A DNA stretch of 64,000 nucleotides from AC-32 sp963772975 (GCA_963772975.1 CAVYZH010000004.1:124001-188000), one strand, 5' to 3'; positions 43,814 to 51,253 are shown, counted from the first letter of the stretch. A program made the numbers and translations. Notes: generated from the letters alone by a model not told the origin.

Positions 43814-43972
43814 CTACTCGTCGGGCACGCCGGGCGTCGGCAGCTTCTCGATCAGCTCCTTGATCGCCCCCAGCACGTCGGCTTCTTCGTGCCCGAAGTC
43901 GTCCCGGTAGGAACGGAGCGCGGCGGTCAGCAGCCGCAGCTCGTCGTCGGTCAGGATCAGCGTGTGGATCAA
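43814..43972 (-). CDS. 52-residue hypothetical protein, TTG start coupled to the cupin stop
   Basis: The frame reads L-I-H-T-L-I-L-T-D-D-E-L-R-L-L-T-A-A-L and later F-G-H-E-E-A-D-V-L, then stops at 43814. The pattern T-D-D-E-L-R-L-L is typical of short helical proteins of unknown function. The only start compatible with the upstream gene is TTG at 43970-43972, which overlaps the cupin stop as TTGA. No other start is near, so it would be translated by termination-reinitiation. Confidence 0.55.
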   Translation of the reverse strand: MIHTLILTDDELRLLTAALRSYRDDFGHEEADVLGAIKELIEKLPTPGVPDE

Positions 43973-44325
43973 AACGGTCCTCTCGGCTCGTAGCTTCCTC
44001 GCCGAGCGCCGACGGCGATCATCGTCATCCCGTCTGGCCCGGCGACCGGCACCCGGGTCGTCCCGGGATCGAAGCGGAGGAACGTTCCTACCCCGACCGG
44101 GATCTCCTGCCCTTCGATCCTGTAGACGCCCGAGCCGCGGATGATGACGTTCACCTCCTCCTGCTGCGTCTCGGACTCGTCGTGCTCGAAACCCTCGGAG
44201 TTCGGCGGGAGCTCGAACCAGTTGATCCCGAACGCCTCCACGCCAAGCTCCCGGCGCACGAAGTGCACCGCGCCGCCGGGCCCGGAGCCCTCGATCTCGT
44301 CCACGCGCACGATCGAATAGCCCAT
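43969..44325 (-). CDS. cupin-domain protein
   Basis: 118 residues with one cupin barrel: F-E-L-P-P-N-S-E-G-F-E-H-D-E-S-E-T-Q-Q-E-E is the first motif (possible metal residues His and Glu), and F-L-R-F-D-P-G-T-T-R is the second. The second motif lacks the usual His, so metal binding is uncertain. The ATG is 2 bases after the MccB stop, so it is in the same operon. Function unknown. Confidence 0.75.
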   Translation of the reverse strand: MGYSIVRVDEIEGSGPGGAVHFVRRELGVEAFGINWFELPPNSEGFEHDESETQQEEVNVIIRGSGVYRIEGQEIPVGVGTFLRFDPGTTRVPVAGPDGMTMIAVGARRGSYEPRGPF

Positions 44326-44327
44326 CC

Positions 44328-45887
44328 CTACATCCTGAAGACGCCGAAGGTGGTCTCGGGGATCGGCGCGTTCAACGCAGCCGAGACACCGAGCGCCAGC
44401 ACCCGGCGCGTGTCGAGCGGATCGATGATCCCGTCGTCCCAGAGCCGCGCCGTTGAGTAGTACGGGTTTCCCTCGGCCTCGTACTTGGCGCGGATCTCGT
44501 CGGGATCGGCGTCGCCGACCATCGTCAGCACGGTCGCGGCCTGCTCGCCACCCATCACCGAGATGCGGGCGTTCGGCCACATCCAGAGCTGCCGCGGCGA
44601 GTAGGCGCGCCCGCACATTCCGTAGTTGCCGGCGCCGAACGAGCCGCCGGTGACGATCGTGAACTTCGGCACCTCGGCACAGGCGACCGCGGTCACGAGC
44701 TTGGCGCCGTCGCGGGCGATCCCGCCGGCCTCGTACTCCTTACCGACCATGAAGCCGGTGATGTTCTGCAGGAAGACGAGCGGCACGCGCCGCTTGCAAG
44801 CGAGCTCGACGAAGTGCGCGCCTTTCGCGGCCGACTCGCCGAAGAGCACGCCGTTGTTCGCCAGGATCCCGACGGGGTAGCCCTCGATCCGCGCGAACCC
44901 GCAGACCAGCGTCTCGCCGTAGAGCGCCTTGAACTCGTGGAACCGCGAGCCGTCCACGATCCGGGCGATCAGCTCACGCGGATCGACCTGGTGGCGGAAA
45001 TCGGTCGGGATCAGGCCGTAGAGCTCCGCCGGGTCCGCCGCGGGCTCCTCGGCGGGCGCGACGTCCCAGGGCGGGTCCTTCGGCGCCGGGCTCAGGTTGC
45101 GGACGATCTCGCGCACCAGCGCGAGCGCGTGCTCGTCGGAGGTCGCGTAGTGGTCGGCGACGCCTGAGAGCCGCGCGTGCACGTCGGCGCCGCCGAGCTC
45201 CTCGGCGCTGACCTCCTGGCCGGTCGCCGCCTTCACCAGCGGCGGACCGCCGATGAAGATCGTGCCCGTGCCCTTGACGATGATCGTCTCGTCGCTCATC
45301 GCCGGGACGTACGCGCCGCCGGCGGTGCACGAGCCCATCACCGCCGCGATCTGCGGGATCGCGGCCGCCGAGAGCCGCGCCTGGTTGTAGAAGATCCGCC
45401 CGAAGTGGTCGCGGTCGGGAAAGACCTCGGCCTGCAGCGGCAGGAAGGCGCCGCCCGAGTCGACGAGGTAAATGCACGGCAACCGATTCTGCTCGGCGAT
45501 CTCCTGGGCGCGAAGGTGCTTCTTGACCGTCAGCGGGAAGTAGGTGCCGCCCTTGACGGTCGCGTCGTTGGCGACGAGCACGCACTCGCGGCCCTCGATC
45601 GTCCCGATCCCGGTCACGATCCCGGCGCCGGGGGCCTGTCCCTCGTACACGTCCCAGGCGGCCAGGGCGGAGAGCTCGAGGAAGGCCGTGTCCGGGTCGA
45701 GCAGCCGGTCGACGCGCTCGCGGGCGGTCAGCTTGCCGCGCGAGCGGTGCTTCTCGAGCGCCTTCTCGCCCCCGCCGCGCGCGACCTGCGCGCTGCGCTC
45801 GCGGAGCTCGCCGACCAGCGCCTCCATCCGAGCGCGGCGCTCGTCGAATGCGTCCGACGCCTCAACCTGCGAGCTCAGCACCGCCAT
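44328..45887 (-). CDS. methylcrotonyl-CoA carboxylase beta-type carboxyltransferase
   Basis: 519 residues with the carboxyltransferase fold. Y-L-V-D-S-G-G-A-F-L-P-L-Q, F-P-D-R-D-H-F-G-R-I-F-Y-N-Q-A and A-Y-V-P-A-M-S-D-E are the blocks that set MccB apart from propionyl-CoA carboxylase beta. It moves the carboxyl from biotin to 3-methylcrotonyl-CoA in leucine breakdown. The alpha subunit, hydratase and an acyl-CoA dehydrogenase lie within 12 kb. ATG 45887 has a TAGAGT hexamer 7 bases upstream. Confidence 0.9.
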   Translation of the reverse strand: MAVLSSQVEASDAFDERRARMEALVGELRERSAQVARGGGEKALEKHRSRGKLTARERVDRLLDPDTAFLELSALAAWDVYEGQAPGAGIVTGIGTIEGRECVLVANDATVKGGTYFPLTVKKHLRAQEIAEQNRLPCIYLVDSGGAFLPLQAEVFPDRDHFGRIFYNQARLSAAAIPQIAAVMGSCTAGGAYVPAMSDETIIVKGTGTIFIGGPPLVKAATGQEVSAEELGGADVHARLSGVADHYATSDEHALALVREIVRNLSPAPKDPPWDVAPAEEPAADPAELYGLIPTDFRHQVDPRELIARIVDGSRFHEFKALYGETLVCGFARIEGYPVGILANNGVLFGESAAKGAHFVELACKRRVPLVFLQNITGFMVGKEYEAGGIARDGAKLVTAVACAEVPKFTIVTGGSFGAGNYGMCGRAYSPRQLWMWPNARISVMGGEQAATVLTMVGDADPDEIRAKYEAEGNPYYSTARLWDDGIIDPLDTRRVLALGVSAALNAPIPETTFGVFRM

Positions 45888-45894
45888 CGGGTGA

Positions 45895-45900
45895 ACTCTA
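45895..45900 (-). promoter_or_regulatory. -10 element TAGAGT for mccB
   Basis: TAGAGT on the minus strand, 7 bases before ATG 45887. Confidence 0.5.
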
Positions 45901-45902
45901 AA

Positions 45903-45921
45903 GCCGGGGTCGTACCCCGGC
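45903..45921. repeat. hairpin GCCGGGGT-CGT-ACCCCGGC
   Basis: A perfect 8-bp inverted repeat with a 3-base centre just upstream of the mccB -10, where a -35 or operator would be. A TTAGAGT on the plus strand at 45932-45938 might be the promoter of the 46075 gene. Confidence 0.5.
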
Positions 45922-46074
45922 GCCCGAGGAGTTAGAGTGCCCGGCACGGGTTCGGGGCGCCGCAGGCGGCTCCGAAGCCGGCCGCTGGACGACGCGGGAG
46001 CACTTCGGGCTCTCAGCAGCCAGAAGCGCCCCACGATCGAGAGAGGGCAACGATCGATGGGGGAGGAGCGCTAG

Positions 46075-46329
46075 ATGGTGGTCCGAGTGAGCGTGGTGGA
46101 CACCGATGACGCGGCAGGGCTGATGCAGAGAGTCCGCTGCGAGGTGACGGTCGCCCAGGTCGAGTTCGACGCGGCGAGACAAGAGGTCCGCATCGAGATC
46201 GAGAAGCAGCCGGACGAGACGCTCGTCGAGGTGCTCAATCTGCTCGAGAACTGGTTGGGCATCGGCGGCCGCCCGCCGACGAGTGTCGAGATCGACGACC
46301 ACCGCTACCTGCTGGGTGCGGTCGGCTAG
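46075..46329 (+). CDS. hypothetical 84-residue protein
   Basis: 84 residues, alternating strand and helix (M-V-V-R-V-S-V-V-D-T-D-D-A, then V-E-V-L-N-L-L-E-N-W-L-G). No known domain. GGGGGAGGAG lies 9 bases before the ATG. A five-codon ORF (ATG 46057 to TAG 46074) ends exactly at this ATG. The stop overlaps the convergent DUF2294 gene by four bases. Confidence 0.6.
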   Translation: MVVRVSVVDTDDAAGLMQRVRCEVTVAQVEFDAARQEVRIEIEKQPDETLVEVLNLLENWLGIGGRPPTSVEIDDHRYLLGAVG

Positions 46330-46718
46330 CCGGTCTCGACAGTCGCCGGGATGTCGCCGTCGCTCTCGAGGATGAATGTCTCGACCGCGAGGTCCGGATC
46401 GACGTGCACCTGTGAGAGAAAGCCGACCACCTTGCGGCCGACCACCTGCTCGACCGCGTCGCTGAACTTCTCGCGCATCGTGTCCTGGAACGCGCTGCGC
46501 GTCTCCTGCACTGCGGGGAAACGGCCGGCGTCGATCAGCGTCCGCTCGACCGGCGTATAGATGTCCTCGAGGAAGCAGATCACGTAGTCGGCACCCATCA
46601 CCGTGCGCGCTCGGCTCGCCCCGCGTCCGAAGTACTGACGATGGATGCCTACGATCGCGTTTGAGATCGCGGCAGCCTGCTTGCCGCGTTCGCCTGCGCC
46701 GTCCACTCGGTTGTCCAC
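46326..46718 (-). CDS. DUF2294 domain protein
   Basis: About 130 residues. The stretch A-I-V-G-I-H-R-Q-Y-F-G-R-G, A-D-Y-V-I-C-F-L-E-D and T-P-V-E-R-T-L-I matches the DUF2294 (Na-translocating-decarboxylase-associated) family, whose role is unknown. GTG 46718 is taken as start; GTG 46706 is an alternative, and the frame extends further without an obvious start. Confidence 0.75.
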   Translation of the reverse strand: MDNRVDGAGERGKQAAAISNAIVGIHRQYFGRGASRARTVMGADYVICFLEDIYTPVERTLIDAGRFPAVQETRSAFQDTMREKFSDAVEQVVGRKVVGFLSQVHVDPDLAVETFILESDGDIPATVETG

Positions 46719-46834
46719 AACGCCCTTCCATCCACCTCTCGAGGGAAGCGCCCGGGAGGCAGGAGAGGCGGATGAGCGACCCGGCGGGCGTTCGGTGCAC
46801 TTCCACACTAGCTCCGATACGTCTCCACCGAAAA

Positions 46835-46853
46835 GCGAGCTAGACTTGCTCGC
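46835..46853 (+). promoter_or_regulatory. palindrome GCGAGC-N7-GCTCGC around a TAGACT -10
   Basis: A perfect 6-bp inverted repeat flanks TAGACT (46841-46846). GTG 46855 then opens a 12-codon ORF. A regulator bound to the palindrome would block the promoter of the thioredoxin-fold gene. Confidence 0.45.
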
Positions 46854-46854
46854 G

Positions 46855-47019
46855 GTGCCGATGCGCCCGTGGGTGGCAGCGGCGCCGACGTAACAGGAAC
46901 GCGGGAGCGGGTTGGGTCCACAGGGCCGAAGGCGCCCCTCGTCAGCCGGTTGTTGGCAAACGGGGGTGTGCTGCTATGACGTCGGTCCAGCCGAGTCGAG
47001 GCTTCTGGGACGTGACTGT
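46855..47019 (+). other. 165-base leader before the thioredoxin-fold gene
   Basis: If transcription starts at the TAGACT hexamer, the 47020 gene has a leader of about 165 bases. It includes a 12-codon ORF (46855-46893) and short self-complementary stretches (GGGCC...GGCGCCC). I compared it by memory with the glycine, cobalamin and c-di-AMP riboswitches and found no convincing match. Confidence 0.35.
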
Positions 47020-47343
47020 ATGACGGTCTCGCCCGCCATCGGCCGCAATGGGGAAGACGAAGCGCTCGCGAGGCCGCGGCTCGTCTTCTTCTTCGCCAAG
47101 GCTTCGGGCAAGTCGCGCCGAGTGGAGGGCTACCTCTCCCAGGTGCTGCAGCGCCGGCGCAATCACGAGTCCTTTGTGCTGCTAAACATCGACGTCGACG
47201 AGCAGGCCGAGCTGGCTGAGCGCTTCAACATCAGCGACGTGCCGACGATCGTGGTCGTCGAGGGCAAGCGTGTCCACGGCCGTCTCGAGAGCCCCCGCGG
47301 CTGTCGCGACATCGAGCAGCTGCTCGCGCCCTGGCTGCGCTGA
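47020..47343 (+). CDS. thioredoxin-fold protein without the CxxC cysteines
   Basis: 107 residues. The fold is shown by R-L-V-F-F-F-A-K at the start, L-L-N-I-D-V-D-E, and the cis-proline loop N-I-S-D-V-P-T-I-V-V-V-E-G-K. Where thioredoxin has W-C-G-P-C-K this protein has A-S-G-K-S-R, so both cysteines are serines (29 and 32). It cannot be a dithiol oxidoreductase; binding or chaperone roles are possible. It is followed after 27 bases by the candidate selenoprotein methyltransferase. Confidence 0.75.
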   Translation: MTVSPAIGRNGEDEALARPRLVFFFAKASGKSRRVEGYLSQVLQRRRNHESFVLLNIDVDEQAELAERFNISDVPTIVVVEGKRVHGRLESPRGCRDIEQLLAPWLR

Positions 47344-47357
47344 GCGCCGCCGTTCGT

Positions 47358-47363
47358 TAGCGT
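47358..47363 (+). promoter_or_regulatory. -10 element TAGCGT for the methyltransferase
   Basis: TAGCGT is 7 bases before GTG 47371. Confidence 0.5.
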
Positions 47364-47370
47364 CGCGCTC

Positions 47371-48073
47371 GTGCCGGCCACGGTCGACCCCGACGGCGTC
47401 GAGCCCGCGACCATCCGCGAGCTGGTCGACCTGAACGGGTTGCGCGTCCTGGACGTCGGGTGCGGGGACGGGCGCTTGAGCTTCGTCTGCGCGCGCGAGG
47501 GCGCGGAGGTCCTGGGCTTCGACCCGGACGAGGAGGTCGTCGCGATCGCACGCGCCGAGACTCCACGGGAGCTCCGGAAGCGCCTGCGCTTCGAGGTCGC
47601 GCATGCGCGGGAGATCGAGCTGCCGAAGGGCGAGTTCGACCTCGCGCTCTTCAGCTGGTCGCTCTGATGAGTGGAGACGGAGGACGTCGTGCACGTCCTG
47701 CGTCACGTCCACCCGGCGGTTCGTCCCGGTGGGAGCCTGCTCGACATCCATCCGCTCGGCATCGACATGCCCGTGCGGGCGGGCTCGCGCGGGCTCGGCT
47801 TCGTCGACGCGAGCCAATTCGCGCTGGTGGTCAAGGCGATGAACGAGGCCGTCGAACGAGGTCGTCGCGGAAGGCTTGTTCGAAGAGAAGCGCGTTCTCC
47901 GGCGCACGGTCGTCGAGCGCTTCGACGACGCAGCCGAAGCCCTCCAGGAAGCAGACGGCTGGACGAACCTGCGTCTCCCGCCCGCCGTCAGGCGCGGGCT
48001 GGAAGGCGCGGGAGAGCGCCCGGTCGAGTTCGTCGACACCGTTCGCTACCGCCTCTTCCGAACGACGAGTTAG
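47371..48073 (+). CDS. class I SAM methyltransferase, candidate selenoprotein with tandem TGA codons (also one frameshift)
   Basis: About 233 residues if read through. The SAM-binding motif L-D-V-G-C-G-D-G-R-L lies near residue 30, and F-D-L-A-L-F-S-W-S-L is motif II/post II. Codons 99-100 are TGA TGA; the same frame then continues with V-E-T-E-D-V-V-H-V-L and R-P-G-G-S-L-L-D-I. Downstream, an extra A at 47855-47856 shifts the frame; without it the text runs E-A-V-D-E-V-V-A-E-G-L-F-E-E-K to a stop at 48073. Options are selenocysteine at 99/100, or a pseudogene. The hairpin at 47681-47699 favours the first. Methyl acceptor unknown. Confidence 0.6.
47681..47699 (+). promoter_or_regulatory. candidate bacterial SECIS hairpin
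   Basis: AGGACGT-CGTGC-ACGTCCT is a perfect 7-bp stem with a 5-base loop. A G occupies loop position two, and that G is 22 and 19 bases after the first and second TGA. Bacterial SECIS rules as I know them ask for a small apical loop with an early G, about 16-37 bases after the UGA. Confidence 0.5.
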
Positions 48074-48573
48074 GCCGATGCCGCCGCGACCAACATGGCG
48101 GGCGCGGCTAACGAGTGGCTAGATCGCGGCATGACTCTGGGCCTGCGAGCCGGTCTTCGAACCGCGAAGACGAAGCGGCCGGCACGGACTCTAACCTGAG
48201 GAAGCACGATGCATGTTCCGCCCTCGCGCAGCCGCTCTCGCTACCTTTCTGTTCAGGGAAAGGGAGCCGGGCAACGCCCTCCTGCTCTCCCCTAGGGAGA
48301 AGCCGTCAGTCCGGTGGAGGACGTGCCCGACTCGTGCCCAAGCAGACGTGTAGAGGCGCCGAAACCTGCGGAGTGGTCATTGCCTTAGGACTCGTCCCCC
48401 CTTTTGGGTGATGCGAGGGCATCCGGGCACAAATAGCTTCCATCGCGGGGAAGGTGCGGGGAACGCCTCGGGTGGCGGCCCACTAGGCGTACCCCGCCTC
48501 CCTGCTTTCGTAGACCGAGCCCGCCGGCTTGGGCTGCACGTTGTCTTTGATGACTGGACCGCCGGCGAGCTAC
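48074..48573. other. 500-base stretch with no recognisable gene
   Basis: Open frames here carry no recognised motif. The only structure seen is the 13-bp hairpin at 48456-48497. Confidence 0.5.
48456..48497 (+). other. long hairpin in non-coding DNA
   Basis: GCGGGGAACGCCT (48456-48468) pairs with AGGCGTACCCCGC (48485-48497) at 12 of 13 positions, with a 16-base loop. It could be part of a small RNA or terminator. Confidence 0.45.
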
Positions 48574-48627
48574 TCAGCCTGCTGGCGTGCCGTCCTGGGT
48601 CTCCAGCTTGAAAAGAAACGCCGGCAT
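48574..48627 (-). CDS. 17-residue ORF with strong ribosome-binding site
   Basis: The ORF encodes M-P-A-F-L-F-K-L-E-T-Q-D-G-T-P-A-G. AAGGAGGGAG precedes the ATG by 3-5 bases, the best ribosome-binding site nearby, so initiation is likely. The sequence looks like the N-terminus of a longer protein cut by a stop, so it may be a truncated gene. Confidence 0.4.
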   Translation of the reverse strand: MPAFLFKLETQDGTPAG

Positions 48628-48813
48628 CGGCTCCCTCCTTCTCGGCTGGGGCCGAAGGGCTTGACGAGCACACCCCGCCCACGCGCCGGGCCACGAGCCG
48701 GCACGGGGGCGGGGGCCAGAGCTCGAAGCGCTACGGACGGGGCATCTCACCAGAGCGTATTGGGCGCAGCCGACGATTCCCGTCACGGGCGGTTTGTCGT
48801 CCGGTGCCCGCTT

Positions 48814-48844
48814 TACCGTGATGAAGTGCAGGGGTGTCCCTGCA
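48814..48844 (+). promoter_or_regulatory. TACCGT -10 and leader hairpin of the tiny bicistronic unit
   Basis: TACCGT (48814-48819) is followed by the perfect hairpin TGCAGGG-GTGT-CCCTGCA (48827-48844) and then AGGAGGGG, giving a short structured leader ahead of ATG 48861. Confidence 0.4.
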
Positions 48845-48860
48845 GACAGGAGGGGTTGCA

Positions 48861-48911
48861 ATGTCCAAGGAGAAGCCATCTAACAAGTCCAAACCGTGGA
48901 GCGGAGCATGA
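48861..48911 (+). CDS. 16-residue ORF, first of a coupled pair
   Basis: The frame reads M-S-K-E-K-P-S-N-K-S-K-P-W-S-G-A and stops at TGA 48909-48911. AGGAGGGG lies 5 bases upstream. The stop overlaps the ATG of the next ORF (ATGA). It is basic and hydrophilic. It could be a true micro-protein or a leader that controls the next ORF. Confidence 0.45.
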   Translation: MSKEKPSNKSKPWSGA

Positions 48912-49015
48912 GTGCCGCGCTTGCTCAGGGCGCAGCTGGCGGGGCCGCTTACGCCGTGGTGCAGCAGGGGCTGGCCAAGCTCGGCAGCATCAAGAAGCCG
49001 AAGCCGAAGGAGTAA
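48908..49015 (+). CDS. 35-residue ORF, second of a coupled pair
   Basis: The product begins M-S-A-A-L-A-Q-G-A-A-G-G-A-A-Y, continues with an amphipathic helix (V-V-Q-Q-G-L-A-K-L-G-S-I) and ends K-K-P-K-P-K-E. It overlaps the preceding ORF by four bases. Immediately after its stop comes a triple TGCGCACCA repeat and, 130 bases on, a partial tRNA-Trp copy. Not recognised; the helix/basic-tail layout recalls small membrane-active or phage peptides. Confidence 0.45.
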   Translation: MSAALAQGAAGGAAYAVVQQGLAKLGSIKKPKPKE

Positions 49016-49046
49016 TGCGCACCACTCTGCGCACCAGTGCGCACCA
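49016..49046 (+). repeat. triple direct repeat TGCGCACCA
   Basis: Copies lie at 49016-49024, 49028-49036 and 49038-49046. A related GCGCACCGGTGCGCAC palindrome lies near 49400. These could be recombinase arm sites next to the att-like duplication. Confidence 0.6.
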
Positions 49047-49144
49047 GCTACAGCCTCCTTTAGGCACCCCTTGGGCGGAGGGCGTGCAGGCCCTAAGGAC
49101 ACCGAAACCCGCTCAACCAGGCGGGTTTCGACTTGATCTGGCTC

Positions 49145-49188
49145 ACAGGGGCGGCAGGACTCGAACCTGCAACCCCCGGTTTTGGAGA
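49145..49188 (-). repeat. 44-bp partial copy of tRNA-Trp (att-like)
   Basis: Identical to 54631-54674, covering the 3' half of tRNA-Trp from the anticodon loop through the T arm to the acceptor 3' strand plus one or two bases beyond. The match stops abruptly at 49188. This is the footprint of integration into a tRNA gene. Confidence 0.85.
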
Positions 49189-49509
49189 TCTGACGAGCTA
49201 ACGCCAATCCGCTGCGGATCGGACGATTGGCGCGCGCCTTGGACACTCTAGGTGCGCTGAGATGCGCTCAGATCGGTACCTACTCCAGTACAAAAGGCTG
49301 TGAGGGCTTCGGCCGTCTCCAGCGCCCTCGTCATGGTCGGCCGACTGCCGCGTGGTCTCCTCGGTCCGGTGAGCGACGAGTGAGCCGAGCACCTGTACCT
49401 CACGCGCACCGGTGCGCACAGTGGGACCGGTGGAAACCGCAGTCGTGCCCAACATACCCACTGCTGATTTCACCGGCGGATGCCACACGGCGACTGACCA
49501 GGCGCGCGC
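49189..49509. other. non-coding stretch inside the island edge
   Basis: About 320 bases between the partial tRNA copy and the RDD stop. Apart from a GCGCACCGGTGCGCAC palindrome near 49400, I see no gene or RNA. Confidence 0.4.
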
Positions 49510-50728
49510 TTATCCGGGCTGAACCGGCAGCTCCGCCGGGAGTTGGGTGTTCGGGGGCGCTTGACTGTCGATTGTCTCGCCGACGGGAAGCTGAGCATCC
49601 TCGTCGTGGAGGACAACAGTGCCGGCGAGGAAGTCCTGCAGGGCGCGCCGTCGGTCGTCGAACAGCACCGGGAGGAAGCCGGTGAACAGGAGAAGGATTG
49701 CCAGCCCGAGGCCGACCAGGCGCACCACGGAGCGCCCGAGACCAGGTGGAGAACCGGAACCATCGACGACGCGCAGGTGCATCATCCGCATCCCAGGCGT
49801 TTGCCCAGCCGTCGACCAGAACCCCGTGAAGTAGGCGGCCTCTACGAGCAACCCTGCGACGCCTATGAACGACCCGACCAGCGAGGCCGGCCGAGGATTC
49901 CATACGAGCGATAGGACGAACCCGACCACAGCGGTACCGGTCAGGAAGATGATCGTCGCGAGCGCAGCGTCGACAGCAAGCGCCAGCCCCCGGGTCGCGA
50001 TGCCCCCGTAGCGGACGGGCGACTGCCCAGACGGCGTTACCTGCGACCGGGGGGTTCGGCGGAACCAGCGGCGGGGCCTGCGCTCGATCGCATCGTCGAG
50101 CGCGAACAGCCGACGTCGGAGGCCGGCAGCCATTTCCTCGGCAAGCGACATCGGACTGTCCTTTCAGCGCCTCGCGCAGCTCGGGGCTCGACAGGACCTG
50201 GGTGAGCGCGCGCCGAAACGCCGGGCTCCGCACCATCTTGTCGGTCAGGTCGAGTGTCAGCCGGCTCTCCAGCGCATCGGCCAGAACCCGCTCCAGGGTG
50301 GGGCTCGTCAGAACCTGCGCCACGAGCTGTTCCGTCCGCTCGGTCTCCCTTACCGACACCGGCTCTCCTTCGAGCTCCGCGCTCGCGAGCGCCTCGGCCA
50401 CCACTCGCTCGACGACCCGATGCTCGATGAGCGAGCGCGCGAGCGCCTCCGGGAGCTGGCCGCCGAGGACACCGTCGGCCACCTGCTCCGCCTCAGGGGT
50501 CGCGAGCACGTCCCCGGCCATGGTCTCGAGCCGTCGGCGCGCCGCTAGCTCCGCGCTTCGACCCGTCTGGGCGAGACCGTCGGCGCGACTTCGAAAGGGT
50601 CCGGCGAACGGTGAGCGCGCCATCACCCGGGCCGGGAACAGCGCCAGCCGGGCCGTCGTCACCCCGATCCGACCGGTTGTGACGACGAAACCCACGACGA
50701 CGTTTCGCCCGTTCGTCCCGCGCTCCAC
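49510..50728 (-). CDS. RDD-family membrane protein with N-terminal helical region (single-base frameshift)
   Basis: About 405 residues after repair. The first half (from GTG 50728) is soluble, with repeated L-A-x-x-L-E/S-P-x-L-R-x-A-L units. The second half (from 50151) begins M-S-L-A-E-E-M-A-A-G-L-R-R-R and has three or four helices and the RDD pattern P-G-M-R-M-M-H-L-R-V-V-D. Removing C 50152 joins them as K-G-Q-S-M-S-L-A-E. Such N-terminal regions are common in actinobacterial RDD proteins (recollection). Two separate genes is the alternative. Role unknown; possibly ion transport. Confidence 0.65.
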
Positions 50729-50884
50729 GTAGCCAGCTTGGCAGACACTTTCCCGGCTAGCAAACGAGCGCGTCCTCACCTCCTGCCCGCCGGTTGGCGG
50801 CGGCATTCTCGCCTCCAGCGGCGCGCTGAACGCGTCGCTAAGGGGGCGTGTTCGCCCTTGTCCTCCCTAGGCCCTTACTCGGGC

Positions 50885-51253
50885 TCAGGTTTGCGCTGGA
50901 GAGTCGTCGCGGCGACCACGATCGTGCTCGGCAGATTCCGGCTCGGCGCGCGCCGCGGACGTATTGGCTCTACTTGCCGTCGAGGGCCTCCGACGTGTGG
51001 AACGTCTGCGAGCAGTCGTCTTCTTCGGTTTCTCGAGCGACTCGAGGCGCTTCTCGAGCGCGGCGACACGGGCGGCGAGCGGATCGATCGAGCGCAGCTT
51101 CGTCGCGACGTCGTGGAGACGCTCTTCTGCGTCGTCCATCACCCCGACGACCGCGCGACGCGGCAGATCGACGAGCCGGCGGAGCCCCTCCTCGCCCGCG
51201 TCGGCGACTCGCGAGATGAAGTCCTCGTCCTGGGTCTTCCTCGTCCGTGCCAT
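50885..51253 (-). CDS. coiled-coil protein with basic C-terminal tail
   Basis: 122 residues. A helical part with heptads (V-A-A-L-E-K-R-L-E-S-L-E-K) is followed by a tail rich in Lys, Arg, Thr and Ala (T-T-A-R-R-R-S-T-R-R-R-P). This layout is typical of nucleoid-associated or polyhydroxyalkanoate-granule proteins, but no family is confirmed. ATG 51253 is 6 bases after a TATCGT hexamer. Confidence 0.6.
   Translation of the reverse strand: MARTRKTQDEDFISRVADAGEEGLRRLVDLPRRAVVGVMDDAEERLHDVATKLRSIDPLAARVAALEKRLESLEKPKKTTARRRSTRRRPSTASRANTSAARAEPESAEHDRGRRDDSPAQT

Noticed and set aside
46894..47019. Possible c-di-AMP, glycine or cobalamin riboswitch
   Set aside because: A GGAACGCGGGAGC-like stretch and CCGAAGGCG recall parts of these, but the defining conserved blocks are absent. 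Left as an unassigned leader.
49145..49188. A second tRNA-Trp gene
   Set aside because: The match ends in the anticodon stem; there is no D arm or 5' acceptor strand. It is only a 3' half.
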